NCBI RefSeq assembly: GCF_001499965.1
Contig: NZ_LQIT01000006.1
Location: 62,001 to 126,000, forward strand
Direction of reading: 5' to 3'
From: Mycobacterium sp. GA-2829
GTDB taxonomy: Bacteria > Actinomycetota > Actinomycetes > Mycobacteriales > Mycobacteriaceae
Length of the DNA stretch: 64,000 nt
Positions 26,050-35,419 of the stretch are shown one piece after another (position 1 is the stretch's first letter; each line of letters begins with the position of its first letter). The notes beneath the pieces are model-generated. The model saw nothing but the letters and a program-made list of their open reading frames with translations. It was not told the origin of the DNA and ran no database searches. Both the position numbers and the translations under genes were made by a program.

Positions 26050-26108
26050 TAAGGAATCGTTGAGTCACGATTCGGAAAACGCTGGCAATACTACTTTCGG
26101 GTAGGTTT

Positions 26109-26651
26109 CTAGCCAGTAGGGGACGTGAAGTGGATCGGGTTCGTCCCGTTGAGCGCCACCCACGTCACCACGGCCGCCGCCACCGCCACGGCGAGCAGCA
26201 GCGCCGCCGTCCGCGTCGACCAGCGGATCCGATCGACCTGGGCATCCACCGCATACCGTCCGGCGCCGGCGAACAGCAGCGCGATCGCGCCGAACGCCAC
26301 CAGGAACGGCACGTTGAACGGTTCGGACCAGAACGCCGACCCGGACACGTTGACCGCCCACGCGTCGATCATCGCGGCGATCACCGCCACCGCCGCGAGC
26401 GGGGTGAGCAAGCCCAGCAGCAGTCCGATCCCGCCGAGCGTCTCGGCCGCGGTGACCATGAACGCCGCCAGTTTCGGCAGCCGCCACCCGCCGGCCTCCA
26501 TGAACCCGGCGGTCGTCGTGAAGTCGACCGCTTTGATGAGCCCCGCCTGCAACATCGTGGCGCCCACGGCCACCCGCAGCACCAGCAGCGCGATGTCGGT
26601 GCCCGTCGAGGTGGGGGTGGTGACTGTCGTTCTCACATCGGTGCTTGCCAT
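26109..26651 (-). CDS. DoxX-family membrane protein
   Basis: A 180-residue protein with four to five hydrophobic segments: LLVLRVAVGATMLQAGLIKA, LAAFMVTAAETLGGIGLLLG, PLAAVAVIAAMIDAW and a final helix near residues 150-170. These, with the conserved G-K/F-A pattern of helix 1, indicate DoxX. The ATG at 26651 has CGGAG upstream. It is divergent from mmpL13 (167-bp gap). DoxX proteins have been tied to thiol/redox homeostasis in mycobacteria (with SodA and SseA); whether this copy does this is unknown. Confidence 0.85.
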   Translation of the reverse strand: MASTDVRTTVTTPTSTGTDIALLVLRVAVGATMLQAGLIKAVDFTTTAGFMEAGGWRLPKLAAFMVTAAETLGGIGLLLGLLTPLAAVAVIAAMIDAWAVNVSGSAFWSEPFNVPFLVAFGAIALLFAGAGRYAVDAQVDRIRWSTRTAALLLAVAVAAAVVTWVALNGTNPIHFTSPTG

Positions 26652-26818
26652 GGTCTCCGTCCCTGTGCTGTGAACCGCCTGGGAAGTCGCTTCCCATCAT
26701 CGTCTAGACCTGTGCGCCCGTCACTTCTCATCGCGAACCGGTGGTCACGGTTCTGACAGATTCAACGGTCCTTGCCGCGGCTACAAACTAGCCAATCGGG
26801 TGGGGGAGAGGACGGGAC

Positions 26819-29065
26819 GTGCTGTCACGTATTGCCGGTGCGGCTGTCGCCTCGCCGAAACGGATCCTCGTGGTATCCGCGTTCGTCGTGGTCGTGGCCG
26901 CCGTCCTGGGAATCCCGGTCAGCCAGACGCTCTCCGCGGGCGGCTTTCAGGACCCGACGTCGCAGTCCGCGCGGGCCAACCAGGTCCTCGTCGACAAGTT
27001 CGACCAGGGCGACATGGATCTGATGATCAGCATCAGCGCCGACGACGGTGCCCAGGCGCCCGCCGCCACCGCCGTCGCCACAGAGATCGTCGCCGAACTC
27101 GAAGCCGACCCCAGCGTCTCCGGGGTGACCTCGGCCTGGACCGCACCGCCGGAGGCCGCCGAGTCGCTGCTCAGCAGGGACCGCACGACGGGCCTGGTGA
27201 TCGCGGGCATCACCGGCGGCGAGACCGGTGCCCAGAAGCACGCCAAGGAGCTCTCCGACCGGTTGGCAAACGACCGCGACGGGGTGACCGTGCGGGCCGG
27301 CGGCGAGGCGATGACCTACGTCGAGATCAACAGGCAGACCGAAAAAGACCTGCTGACAATGGAGTTCATCGCGATCCCGCTCAGCTTCGGGGTGCTCGTG
27401 TGGGTGTTCGGCGGACTGCTGGCCGCGGCGCTTCCGGTGGCCGTCGGGGTGTTCGCGATCGTCGGCACCATGGCGGTGCTGCGGGTGCTGACGATGTTCA
27501 CCGACGTGTCGATTTTCGCGCTGAACCTGTCGGTCGCGATGGGGCTGGCATTGGCGATCGATTACACGCTGCTCATCGTCAGCCGGTTCCGCGACGAACT
27601 CGCCGACGGTGTCGACCGCGACCGCGCACTCATCCGGACCATGGCCACCGCGGGCCGCACCGTGCTGTTCTCGGCGCTGACCGTCGCGCTGTCGATGGCG
27701 ACCATGGTGCTGTTCCCGATGTACTTCCTGAAGTCGTTCGCCTACGCAGGCATCGCGGTGGTCGGATTCTCCGCGACGGCCGCGATCGTCGTGGCGCCCG
27801 CGGCGATCGCGCTGCTCGGAGACCGTCTCGACGCGTTCGACGTGCGCCGGCTGCTGCGGCGGGCGACCGGGCGATCCGAACCGGCCGTCAAACCCGTCGA
27901 GCGGACGTTCTGGTACCGCTCCACCAAATACGTTCAGCGCCGGTCACTTCCGATCGGTGTGGTCGTCGTGGGGCTGTTGCTGGTGCTCGGCGCGCCGTTC
28001 CTCGGCATCAAGTGGGGTTTCCCGGACGACCGCGTGCTGCCGCAGTCCTCGTCGGCGCGGCAGGTCGGCGACGAGCTGCGCAACGACTTCGCGATCGACA
28101 CCGCCACCGACGTCACCGTCGTCATCCCCGACACCGCGGATCTGACACCGGCCGACATCGACCGCTACGCCGCGGACCTCTCTCAGGTGGCGGATGTGGT
28201 CAGGGTGGCGGCGCCGGGCGGCACCTACGTCGCCGGCGCGCGGGTCGGGCCCCCGTCGGCGGCGAGCGGACTGAACGCGGGCAGCGCGTACCTCACCGTC
28301 GGCAGCGACACCGATCTGTTCACCGACGCATCCGAGAGCCAACTCGACGCCCTGCACGCGGTGCCCACCCCCGGCGGCCAACCCGTGGAGTTCACCGGCA
28401 CCGCCCAGGTCAACCGCGACAGCTCGGAGTCGATCACCTCGCGGCTGCCGCTGGTGCTGAGCATCATCGCCGTCATCAGCTTCGTGCTGCTGTTCCTGCT
28501 CACCGGCAGCGTGATCATCCCGCTGAAGGCGTTGGTGCTCAACGTGCTGTCGCTGTCGGCGGCGTTCGGGGCACTGGTGTGGATCTTCCAGGAGGGGCAC
28601 CTCGGGGCGCTGGGCACGACACCCACCGGGACCCTGGTCGCGAACATGCCCGTGCTGCTGTTCTGCATCGCGTTCGGCCTGTCGATGGACTACGAGGTCT
28701 TCCTGATATCGCGGATCCGCGAGTTCTGGCTGCAGTCCGGCCGCACCCGCGCCGACAACGACGAGAGCGTGGCGCTCGGCCTCGCCCGCACCGGCCGGGT
28801 GGTCACCGCCGCGGCACTGCTGATGACGATCTCGTTCGCGGCGCTGATCGCCGCGCAGGTGTCGTTCATGCGGATGTTCGGGCTCGGGTTCACCCTCGCG
28901 GTGCTCGCCGACGCGACGCTGGTCCGCATGCTGCTGGTACCCGCGTTCATGCACCTGATGGGCCGCTGGAACTGGTGGGCGCCGCGTCCGCTGGCGCGGC
29001 TGCACGACCGCATCGGCATCGCCGAATCCGGACCGCCCCGCCACCGCGAACCGGTGGCAGGATAG
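26819..29065 (+). CDS. mmpL13: MmpL13-type RND lipid transporter, intact
   Basis: A 748-residue RND/MMPL protein: one N-terminal helix, a first extracytoplasmic domain (~35-185), five helices, a cytoplasmic segment (~345-375), then a second set. The signature aspartate-tyrosine motif of helix 4 is ALAIDYTLLIVSRFRDEL and of helix 10 LSMDYEVFLISRIREFW, which carry the proton-relay residues. Position between the mcr/SDR operon and a methyltransferase gene matches Rv1145-Rv1146 (MmpL13a and b), where the M. tuberculosis gene is annotated as two pieces; here the frame is continuous. GTG start at 26819 follows GGGGGAGAGG. MmpL proteins export cell-envelope lipids or siderophores; this one's cargo is unknown. 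Confidence 0.88.
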   Translation: MLSRIAGAAVASPKRILVVSAFVVVVAAVLGIPVSQTLSAGGFQDPTSQSARANQVLVDKFDQGDMDLMISISADDGAQAPAATAVATEIVAELEADPSVSGVTSAWTAPPEAAESLLSRDRTTGLVIAGITGGETGAQKHAKELSDRLANDRDGVTVRAGGEAMTYVEINRQTEKDLLTMEFIAIPLSFGVLVWVFGGLLAAALPVAVGVFAIVGTMAVLRVLTMFTDVSIFALNLSVAMGLALAIDYTLLIVSRFRDELADGVDRDRALIRTMATAGRTVLFSALTVALSMATMVLFPMYFLKSFAYAGIAVVGFSATAAIVVAPAAIALLGDRLDAFDVRRLLRRATGRSEPAVKPVERTFWYRSTKYVQRRSLPIGVVVVGLLLVLGAPFLGIKWGFPDDRVLPQSSSARQVGDELRNDFAIDTATDVTVVIPDTADLTPADIDRYAADLSQVADVVRVAAPGGTYVAGARVGPPSAASGLNAGSAYLTVGSDTDLFTDASESQLDALHAVPTPGGQPVEFTGTAQVNRDSSESITSRLPLVLSIIAVISFVLLFLLTGSVIIPLKALVLNVLSLSAAFGALVWIFQEGHLGALGTTPTGTLVANMPVLLFCIAFGLSMDYEVFLISRIREFWLQSGRTRADNDESVALGLARTGRVVTAAALLMTISFAALIAAQVSFMRMFGLGFTLAVLADATLVRMLLVPAFMHLMGRWNWWAPRPLARLHDRIGIAESGPPRHREPVAG

Positions 29066-29070
29066 GCGGG

Positions 29071-29694
29071 GTGAGCGTCGACAATCCGTTCTTCGCCCGG
29101 CTGTGGACGGCCATGTCCGGCCACGAGACCGACGCGATGCGGCACCTGCGCGCCGACAACCTCGCCGGTCTCGCGGGCCGGGTGCTCGAAGTCGGCGCGG
29201 GCACCGGCACCAACTTCGCCCACTATCCGCCGACGGTGGCCGAGGTGGTGGCCATCGAACCCGAACGCCGGCTGGCCGCGCACGCCCGTGAGGCCGCCGC
29301 CCACGCACCGGTACCCATCGAGGTGAGCACCGAGAGCGTCGAGGAACTGACCGCGGGGGAACCGTTCGACGCCGTGGTGTGCTCGCTGGTGCTGTGCTCG
29401 GTCGACGATCCGGATAGTGTGCTGCGGCAACTGTTCTCGCTGTTGCGGCCGGGTGGCGAACTGCGCTACCTCGAACACATCGCGGCCACCGGCCCGCGGG
29501 CCCGGCTGCAGCGGGTCGCCGACGCGACGGTGTGGCCGCGGCTGCTCGGGAACTGCCACACCCACCGGCACACCGAGGCCGCGATCACCGGCGCCGGTTT
29601 CCGGGTGGAGCGCGCCCGCAGAGAGTGGATGCTGCCGCCGTGGGTGCCGCTGCCGGTCGCCGAGGTCGCGCTGGGCCGGGCGGTGCGCCCTTAG
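29071..29694 (+). CDS. Class I SAM-dependent methyltransferase
   Basis: A 207-residue methyltransferase of UbiE/Menaquinone-methylase-like topology: motif I is [16 protein letters not shown], motif II region [16 protein letters not shown], motif [21 protein letters not shown] and the post-motif [13 protein letters not shown]. It is in the same position as Rv1147. The GTG at 29071 starts five bases after the mmpL13 stop, so it is co-transcribed and may modify the lipid handled by the transporter. Its stop overlaps the stop of the convergent sirtuin gene by four bases. Confidence 0.88.
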   Translation: MSVDNPFFARLWTAMSGHETDAMRHLRADNLAGLAGRVLEVGAGTGTNFAHYPPTVAEVVAIEPERRLAAHAREAAAHAPVPIEVSTESVEELTAGEPFDAVVCSLVLCSVDDPDSVLRQLFSLLRPGGELRYLEHIAATGPRARLQRVADATVWPRLLGNCHTHRHTEAAITGAGFRVERARREWMLPPWVPLPVAEVALGRAVRP

Positions 29695-30404
29695 GACAGG
29701 AGTTCGGGCAGGCGCTGCAGCAGCGTCGGCAGTGCGCCGGTCGCGGTCTCGCGCAGCGAGAGGGTCGCGGTGTCCGACAACGGGGTGCGCTCCGGGTTGA
29801 CCTCGATGACCCTGGTGCCGCGCGACAGCGCCATCTCCGGCAGCCCGGCCGCGGGGTAGACGATCGACGATGTGCCGACGACGACCACCACGTCGGCGGT
29901 CAGGACTGCGCGCACCGAGCGGTTCCACGCGTCCTCGGGCAGCGCCTCCCCGAACCACACCACGTTCGGGCGGATCAGACCACCGCACGGGCACTGCGGC
30001 GGGTCGACGGCCTCGACGGGTTCGGGCATCTCGGGCAGGGTGCCCTCGAAGCGGGAACCGCAAGCGTCGCAATGGAATTCGAACAGGCTGCCGTGCAGGT
30101 GGTAGACGTTGCGGCTGCCGGCCCGCTCGTGCAGATCGTCGACGTTCTGGGTGACGACGTGCACCTCGGCGTAGTCCTGCCACGCCGCGACCGCGCGGTG
30201 CCCGTCGTTGGGTGCCACCGCGTCCATCATGTAGTGGCGCCACAGGTACCAGGCCCACACCTTCTCCGGGTTGGCGGCCCATCCCTCGGCGCTGGAGATC
30301 TCGTACGGGTCGACCTTCGCCCACAACCCCGTCTCGACATCGCGGAACGTCGGCACCCCGCTCTCGGCGGAGATGCCGGCCCCGCTGAGCACCGTCACCT
30401 GCAC
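29691..30404 (-). CDS. cobB: NAD-dependent protein deacylase (sirtuin)
   Basis: A 237-residue sirtuin. NAD-binding: [17 protein letters not shown]; catalytic: [12 protein letters not shown] and the base histidine in YHLHGSLFE; zinc ligands are CDACGS and CPCGG (four cysteines: Cys-x-x-Cys plus Cys-x-Cys); the later [13 protein letters not shown] is the second NAD patch. The bacterial class III sirtuins act on acetyl, succinyl or propionyl lysines; the Tyr-x-x-Arg signature of desuccinylases is partly visible as RHYMM, so acyl preference is uncertain. In M. tuberculosis the equivalent gene is Rv1151c, the deacetylase of acetyl-CoA synthetase. Confidence 0.93.
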   Translation of the reverse strand: MQVTVLSGAGISAESGVPTFRDVETGLWAKVDPYEISSAEGWAANPEKVWAWYLWRHYMMDAVAPNDGHRAVAAWQDYAEVHVVTQNVDDLHERAGSRNVYHLHGSLFEFHCDACGSRFEGTLPEMPEPVEAVDPPQCPCGGLIRPNVVWFGEALPEDAWNRSVRAVLTADVVVVVGTSSIVYPAAGLPEMALSRGTRVIEVNPERTPLSDTATLSLRETATGALPTLLQRLPELLS

Positions 30405-30440
30405 ATGACCAACCTAGCGGGTGTGGGAGATACTGGTCAC

Positions 30441-30803
30441 GTGGCCGGTATGGGGGAGTGGTTGACGGTCGACGCGCGGGGATCCAAACCCCTGTTCGAC
30501 CAGCTGCGCACCCAGATCATCGAGGCCGTCCGCGACGGCCGGTTGCCGCCCGGCACCCGGCTCCCGACGGTGCGGGAACTCGCCGGGCAGATCGGTCTGG
30601 CCGTCAACACCGTCGCCCGGGCGTACCGCGAACTCGAGGCGGCGGGCGTGCTGGAGACCAGGGGCCGGTTCGGGACGTTCGTCTCCCGCGTCGACCCCGC
30701 CGACACCGCGATGGCCAGTGCCGCGCAGGCGTTCGTGTCGACGGCCAAGGCGCTGGGGCTCGACAAGTCCGAGGCGCTGCGTTACGTGGAGGAAGCGTTC
30801 TAA
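30441..30803 (+). CDS. YtrA-type GntR regulator (Rv1152-like)
   Basis: A 120-residue short GntR protein: the winged helix [62 protein letters not shown]; the C-terminal part after ~75 is a short dimerisation helix only, as in the YtrA subfamily. GTG 30441 is used because GGAG lies upstream; the ATG at 30450 is an alternative. It is divergent from the sirtuin and shares position with Rv1152, reported to influence antibiotic tolerance in M. tuberculosis. Confidence 0.85.
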   Translation: MAGMGEWLTVDARGSKPLFDQLRTQIIEAVRDGRLPPGTRLPTVRELAGQIGLAVNTVARAYRELEAAGVLETRGRFGTFVSRVDPADTAMASAAQAFVSTAKALGLDKSEALRYVEEAF

Positions 30804-30807
30804 GGCG

Positions 30808-31647
30808 TCAGCCGAACTCGAGCAGCGTCCACACCGGGCGTATCTGATCGAACAGCGGAAGCCGCTGCGCCGTCCACAGCAGCGCGTTGATCACCCGGCC
30901 GCGAGCCTCCGGCAACGGCAGATCGTGTACGGCGCGCACGCCCGGGACCGAGTCGGCCAGCGCGGCGGCGTCGGCCGGGCTCAGGCTGAACGGCATCGGA
31001 GGAACCTTGTAGCGCAGGGAGGTTCGCATCCCCACCCGCGCCCAGCGGGCGAACCACGACGGCGGCAGGTCGAACATCATCTGTCCGCCGGGGAACCGCT
31101 GCGCACAGGCCCGGATGATCGACATGGCCTCCTCGGGCTGCAGGTACATCAGCAGGCCCTCGGCGGTGATGAACACGCCCTCGGAGTCGTCGACCTGATC
31201 CATCCAGCTGAAGTCCAGCGCGGACTGCGCGCACACCCGGATCCGGTCCGACGCCGGGAGCAGCTTTCGCCGTAGTTCGATGATCGGCGGCAGGTCGACG
31301 GTCAGCCATCCGAAGTCGTGGCCGACGTCGGCGGCGTCGATCCGGTAGAAGCTGGTCTGCAACCCCTCGGCCAGGGCGACGACGGTGGCGCGGGGATGGG
31401 TGCGCAGATAGCGGCGGGTGTAGGCGTCGAAAGCCTTGGCGCGCAAGCCCATGTCCTGGCGGCGGCTCGGCCCGAACTTGCCCCAGTCGAAGTCGATGGA
31501 CTCGACCAACCGGATCGCCATCGGGTCGTCGATGAGGCCGTCGCGGCGGCGCGCCTCGTTGGCACGGACGAGCAGCGTGAGCAACGCCGTCTCCGAGACC
31601 CCGGTCAGCGCGCTGCCGTCCACCTTGGCCGGTGGTGTATCCGTCAC
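30808..31647 (-). CDS. omt: O-methyltransferase, Rv1153c/Omt type
   Basis: A 279-residue protein of the leucine carboxyl/tetracenomycin O-methyltransferase group: VVALAEGLQTSFYRIDAAD (motif I region), VDLPPIIELRRKLLP (motif post-I), EGVFITAEGLLMYLQPEEA (motif II-III). The arrangement MTDTP then LIDDPMAIRLVESIDFDWG is typical of the mycobacterial Rv1153c group. Its stop is two bases after the 3' end of the convergent GntR gene, and its ATG overlaps the stop of the DUF1697 gene (ATGA). Confidence 0.85.
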   Translation of the reverse strand: MTDTPPAKVDGSALTGVSETALLTLLVRANEARRRDGLIDDPMAIRLVESIDFDWGKFGPSRRQDMGLRAKAFDAYTRRYLRTHPRATVVALAEGLQTSFYRIDAADVGHDFGWLTVDLPPIIELRRKLLPASDRIRVCAQSALDFSWMDQVDDSEGVFITAEGLLMYLQPEEAMSIIRACAQRFPGGQMMFDLPPSWFARWARVGMRTSLRYKVPPMPFSLSPADAAALADSVPGVRAVHDLPLPEARGRVINALLWTAQRLPLFDQIRPVWTLLEFG

Positions 31648-32183
31648 CTCGCCGAATCTACCGAACGCAGCACTTTGTCCAGGGTGCGCAGGTTGCGGGT
31701 GGTGGTCGAGGATTTGTAGCGCTTCTTGCCCATGGTCTTGCCGATCGTGGTCTCCAGCGTCGTAGATTTGGGCACCTGCCAGTAGACGACGCCGTCGCCG
31801 CGCTGGATCTTCTCCTCGGGTGGAGCGTCGGCGGCGAGCTCAGCGAGTTCGTCGAGCACCTGCTCGTCGGTGACGAACGTGACGTAGGAGTGGTGGCCCT
31901 CGACCTCGCGTTCGAAGGGGTAGCCCGCCGAGATGGCCGCCACGGTCGCCGCGCCGTAGGCCAGCACCCACGCGTCGTATCCGAACCGGGTCCGCAGCGC
32001 CTGCTCGGCGGTGCGGCGCACGCTCGCCACGTCGGCATCGCTGTCGAGCAGCACGTTGCCGCTGGCGAGGATCGTCTTCACCGCGGTGAACCCCGCCTCG
32101 GTCAACGCCGCGGCCACATCGGCCATCTTGAGGTTGACGCCGCCGACGTTGACTCCGCGCAGGAACGCCACGAAACGTGTCAT
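31644..32183 (-). CDS. DUF1697 family protein
   Basis: A 179-residue DUF1697 protein: MTRFVAFLRGVNVGGVNLKM, the family's invariant opening, TAVKTILASGNVLLDS and the end motif GKKRYKSSTTTRNLRTLDKV (cited in part). Function unknown; predicted two-lobed alpha/beta fold. The start ATG at 32183 is clear and the stop overlaps the O-methyltransferase start, so the two form an operon. It is divergent from the Rv1155-type gene. Confidence 0.9.
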   Translation of the reverse strand: MTRFVAFLRGVNVGGVNLKMADVAAALTEAGFTAVKTILASGNVLLDSDADVASVRRTAEQALRTRFGYDAWVLAYGAATVAAISAGYPFEREVEGHHSYVTFVTDEQVLDELAELAADAPPEEKIQRGDGVVYWQVPKSTTLETTIGKTMGKKRYKSSTTTRNLRTLDKVLRSVDSAR

Positions 32184-32208
32184 GACGCGAAGGTACCGAG
32201 GAAAGTAG

Positions 32209-32661
<453 letters not shown>

Positions 32662-32703
32662 AAGGAGGCGACGGCCCGCCGCCGAACGGGTTAGGCTGCC
32701 GGC

Positions 32704-32868
32704 ATGGCTGACCAACCCGAGAACGACACCAAGCGCAAGTTCCGGGAGGCGCTCGAGCGCAAGAAGGCACACGCGGCGGGATCGGCGCACACCGACGGCG
32801 GCGTCAAGCAGCCGAAGGCGCACGGGCCGGTGGAGAACCGTCGCGAATTCCGCCGCAAGAGCGGTTAG
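32704..32868 (+). CDS. DUF5302 small basic protein
   Basis: A 54-residue protein with the pattern NDTKRKFREALERKKAH, then a central low-complexity GSAHTDGGVK and the end NRREFRRKSG, typical of the DUF5302 family of actinobacteria. It is basic and probably cytoplasmic and unstructured outside the N-terminal helix. Coding start ATG 32704 is about 40 bases after the Rv1155-like gene. Its last four bases overlap the stop of the convergent acyltransferase. Function unknown. Confidence 0.8.
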   Translation: MADQPENDTKRKFREALERKKAHAAGSAHTDGGVKQPKAHGPVENRREFRRKSG

Positions 32869-34160
32869 TCCCGGACGGCCATGGCGCGGGCGCCCACCAG
32901 CGCGGCCAGCATCGCGGCCACGCACCACAGCCCCTGTTCCTTGAGGCCCCAGCCGACCGAGGTGAGTGTGGCCGCACCCGCCACGCACAGCAGTGCGCCG
33001 ACGGCGGCGCTGCGCGCACCCGGACCGGTCACGGTGCCGCCGTCCCACAGCGGCAGCGGATCGTTCTCCAGCGGCCGCAACAGAGTGAACGCCGCCGCGA
33101 CCAGCACCGCCATCACGATCACCTGGGCCACCGAGATCGTCACGAAATCCGGTGCGGCGGGGTCGAATCGGGCCAGGCCGAGGTAGGCGAACGCCAGGTG
33201 CGTCGCCAGTAGCGCGGGCATGTGCCAGAGGTACAGCGTCATCGCGCCGGAGTTGCCGATCGCGGCCAGCCACCACACCCGCGGCCTGCGCGCCCACCGC
33301 GCGATGGCAGGGGCGGCGGCAATCGCGAACGCGCACATCATGATTGCGTGGCCGGCGAGTAGCAGCGACGGTGGTGTCATGTTCTTGACCTGCTGGGTGT
33401 CGATGCCGACGAGGCTGAGCTCGTAGGGGCCCAACACCACCACGGCGATGTTCACCACGAGCGCCCCGACCCCGACGAGCGCGGCGGTGCGGCCCGCGAT
33501 CAGACGGCGCCGGTACGCGACGCCGAACACCGCGGGAATCAGCCAGACGACGGTGTTGAGGTATCCGAGCGCGGTCAGGCCCTCCGTGTGGAGCCGGATC
33601 GCGTCGACGAGGGCGATGACCACGTAGACCCCCGCTACGGTGCACGCCGCCTGGATGGCGGTGGTGATACGGGCGAGCGCGGGCACGGCCGCCAACACGA
33701 GGACGTAGGCGCCGAGGAACCACAGCAACTGGATCGAGACCCCGGCGATCGGGTCGTAGACGTGAACGGGCAGCACCAGCCGCAGTGCCGTCAGCGTCAC
33801 CGCCCAGAACGCCAGGTACCAGAACACCGGCCGGTAGAGCCGGGTGCAGCGCCGCAGGAGCCACCCGCCCCAGCTCGACCCCGGCCGCCACGAGTCCACG
33901 CAGGCCGCGACCCCGGCGAAGAAGAACAGCGGCATGATCTGGAACACCCAGGTCAGCGCCTGCAGCACGGGGGAGGTGGTGAGCAGGTTGCCCCACAGGA
34001 AGACGTCGTCGCGCACCGCGCTGGTCGCCATCATCGTGTGGCCGAGCACCACCCCGGCCAGCGCCGCGATCCGGATGACGTCGATGGCCCGGTCGCGGGT
34101 CTGCGGCGTCGCCGCCGTGACCTCGTCGGGGGTGGGGAACAGGCGGGTCGCAACGGTCAT
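32865..34160 (-). CDS. Acyltransferase-3 family membrane protein
   Basis: A 431-residue protein with ten to eleven hydrophobic segments. The acyltransferase-3 markers are RAIDVIRIAALAGVVLGH with the catalytic-type His, LFFFAGVAACVDSW, RRCTRLYRPVFWY and a late NSGAMTLYLWHMPAL. These membrane O-acyltransferases modify sugars, peptidoglycan, lipooligosaccharide or secondary metabolites using acyl-CoA. The start ATG at 34160 and normal length are clear. The target is unknown; no glycosyltransferase neighbours it. Confidence 0.87.
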   Translation of the reverse strand: MTVATRLFPTPDEVTAATPQTRDRAIDVIRIAALAGVVLGHTMMATSAVRDDVFLWGNLLTTSPVLQALTWVFQIMPLFFFAGVAACVDSWRPGSSWGGWLLRRCTRLYRPVFWYLAFWAVTLTALRLVLPVHVYDPIAGVSIQLLWFLGAYVLVLAAVPALARITTAIQAACTVAGVYVVIALVDAIRLHTEGLTALGYLNTVVWLIPAVFGVAYRRRLIAGRTAALVGVGALVVNIAVVVLGPYELSLVGIDTQQVKNMTPPSLLLAGHAIMMCAFAIAAAPAIARWARRPRVWWLAAIGNSGAMTLYLWHMPALLATHLAFAYLGLARFDPAAPDFVTISVAQVIVMAVLVAAAFTLLRPLENDPLPLWDGGTVTGPGARSAAVGALLCVAGAATLTSVGWGLKEQGLWCVAAMLAALVGARAMAVRD

Positions 34161-34188
34161 GCGGCAAAGCTAAGCCGCGCGCCACCCC

Positions 34189-35379
34189 TCACTCATGAGT
34201 AGAAACACTCGACTTCTCCCGCGAGAGGATCGCGATCAGGCAGCCCGTGGCGAGCACCGCGACGGCGATCGCGAACCCCACACCCGCGGTCTTGAGCCCG
34301 ACCGCCTGCGCGGCCAGCCCTTCACCGACCACCGGCAGCGAGATCGCCACGTAGGCGACCACGAAGTACGTCGAACTGACCTCGGCGCGCCGCTCCGGCG
34401 GGGTGCGCTCGGCCACGGCGGCCAGGCCGCGGCTGAAGCTCATCCCTTGGCCGACGCCGGAGACCAGGGCGGCCACGATCAGGCCGGGCAGCGACGAGAA
34501 GTGCAGCGCGACGGCGAGAATCGCCATGCCCACCACGAGGATCGCGCATCCGGCCGCCACCGCACGCGGCGGCGGCACCCGGTTGGCGAGCACCTGGGTG
34601 ACCGCCGAGGCGGCGAAGATCGAGCAGGCGATCGCCCCGGCGACCGCGTGGTTGGAGATGCCGACGACCTGGGCGAGGAACGACGGCGCCACCGCGGTGA
34701 ACAGTCCGGTGACCGCGAACCCGGCGAACGCCGCGAGCGCGGCGATCACGAACACCGGACGGGCCTCCGGCGGGACGGCCAGCCGCTGCCACCCGATGCG
34801 GCCGCCGCGCGGTGAGGTCTCCGGGACCACGAACACCGCGACGCCGGCCAGCACGGCCAGCACGATGTGGACGACGAACACCAGATGCAGCGGTTGCGGC
34901 GCATACTGCACGAGCAGCCCGGCGACCAGCGGCCCGGCGCCCAACCCGCCGATGTTGGCCACCGTCGCCACCGCGGCCGCCCGGTTGCGCCAACTCTCCG
35001 GTGCGGCCTCGATGACCGCCGCAGTGGCCGTCCCGGTGAAGAGCCCGGCCGACAGCCCGGACAGCACGCGTCCGACCAGCAGCACCGGCACCGAGTCCGC
35101 CGCGAGGAACACCACCGCGCTGGCGATCGCGAACCCCACCCCGGCCAGCAGCATGGGCCGTCGGCCGACCGTGTCCGACCAGCGACCGAACGCCAGCAGT
35201 GCGACCAGAACGCCACCGGCGTAGGCCGCGAAGATGACCGTGGTGGTCAGCACCGCGAAGTGCATGCGGTCGGCGTAGAGGGCGTACAGCGGTGTGGGCA
35301 CGGTGGTGCCGAGCATGGTGACCGCGAACGCGTACGCCAGGAGGGCGAACGCGTAACGGCTCACGGGGATTCGGGGCAT
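34189..35379 (-). CDS. MFS transporter
   Basis: A 396-residue major facilitator with twelve hydrophobic segments. Loop 2-3 motif is FGRWSDTVGRRPMLL; the antiporter motif C-like segment is ANIGGLGAGPLVAGLL. The early TTVPTPLYALYADRMHF is often seen in arabinose/drug-efflux-like MFS proteins of actinobacteria. The start ATG at 35379 is followed by MPRIPVSRYAFALL; the longer frame to 35412 adds little. Substrate unknown. Confidence 0.85.
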   Translation of the reverse strand: MPRIPVSRYAFALLAYAFAVTMLGTTVPTPLYALYADRMHFAVLTTTVIFAAYAGGVLVALLAFGRWSDTVGRRPMLLAGVGFAIASAVVFLAADSVPVLLVGRVLSGLSAGLFTGTATAAVIEAAPESWRNRAAAVATVANIGGLGAGPLVAGLLVQYAPQPLHLVFVVHIVLAVLAGVAVFVVPETSPRGGRIGWQRLAVPPEARPVFVIAALAAFAGFAVTGLFTAVAPSFLAQVVGISNHAVAGAIACSIFAASAVTQVLANRVPPPRAVAAGCAILVVGMAILAVALHFSSLPGLIVAALVSGVGQGMSFSRGLAAVAERTPPERRAEVSSTYFVVAYVAISLPVVGEGLAAQAVGLKTAGVGFAIAVAVLATGCLIAILSREKSSVSTHE

Positions 35380-35419
35380 GGGGGGTGCAACGTTACCGTC
35401 GCACCCCCGCAATCCCCAC

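Noticed and set aside
26800..29070. Open frame in phase with the methyltransferase that runs back over mmpL13
   Set aside because: Only the last 207 codons (from 29071) resemble a protein; the rest is a shadow of mmpL13.
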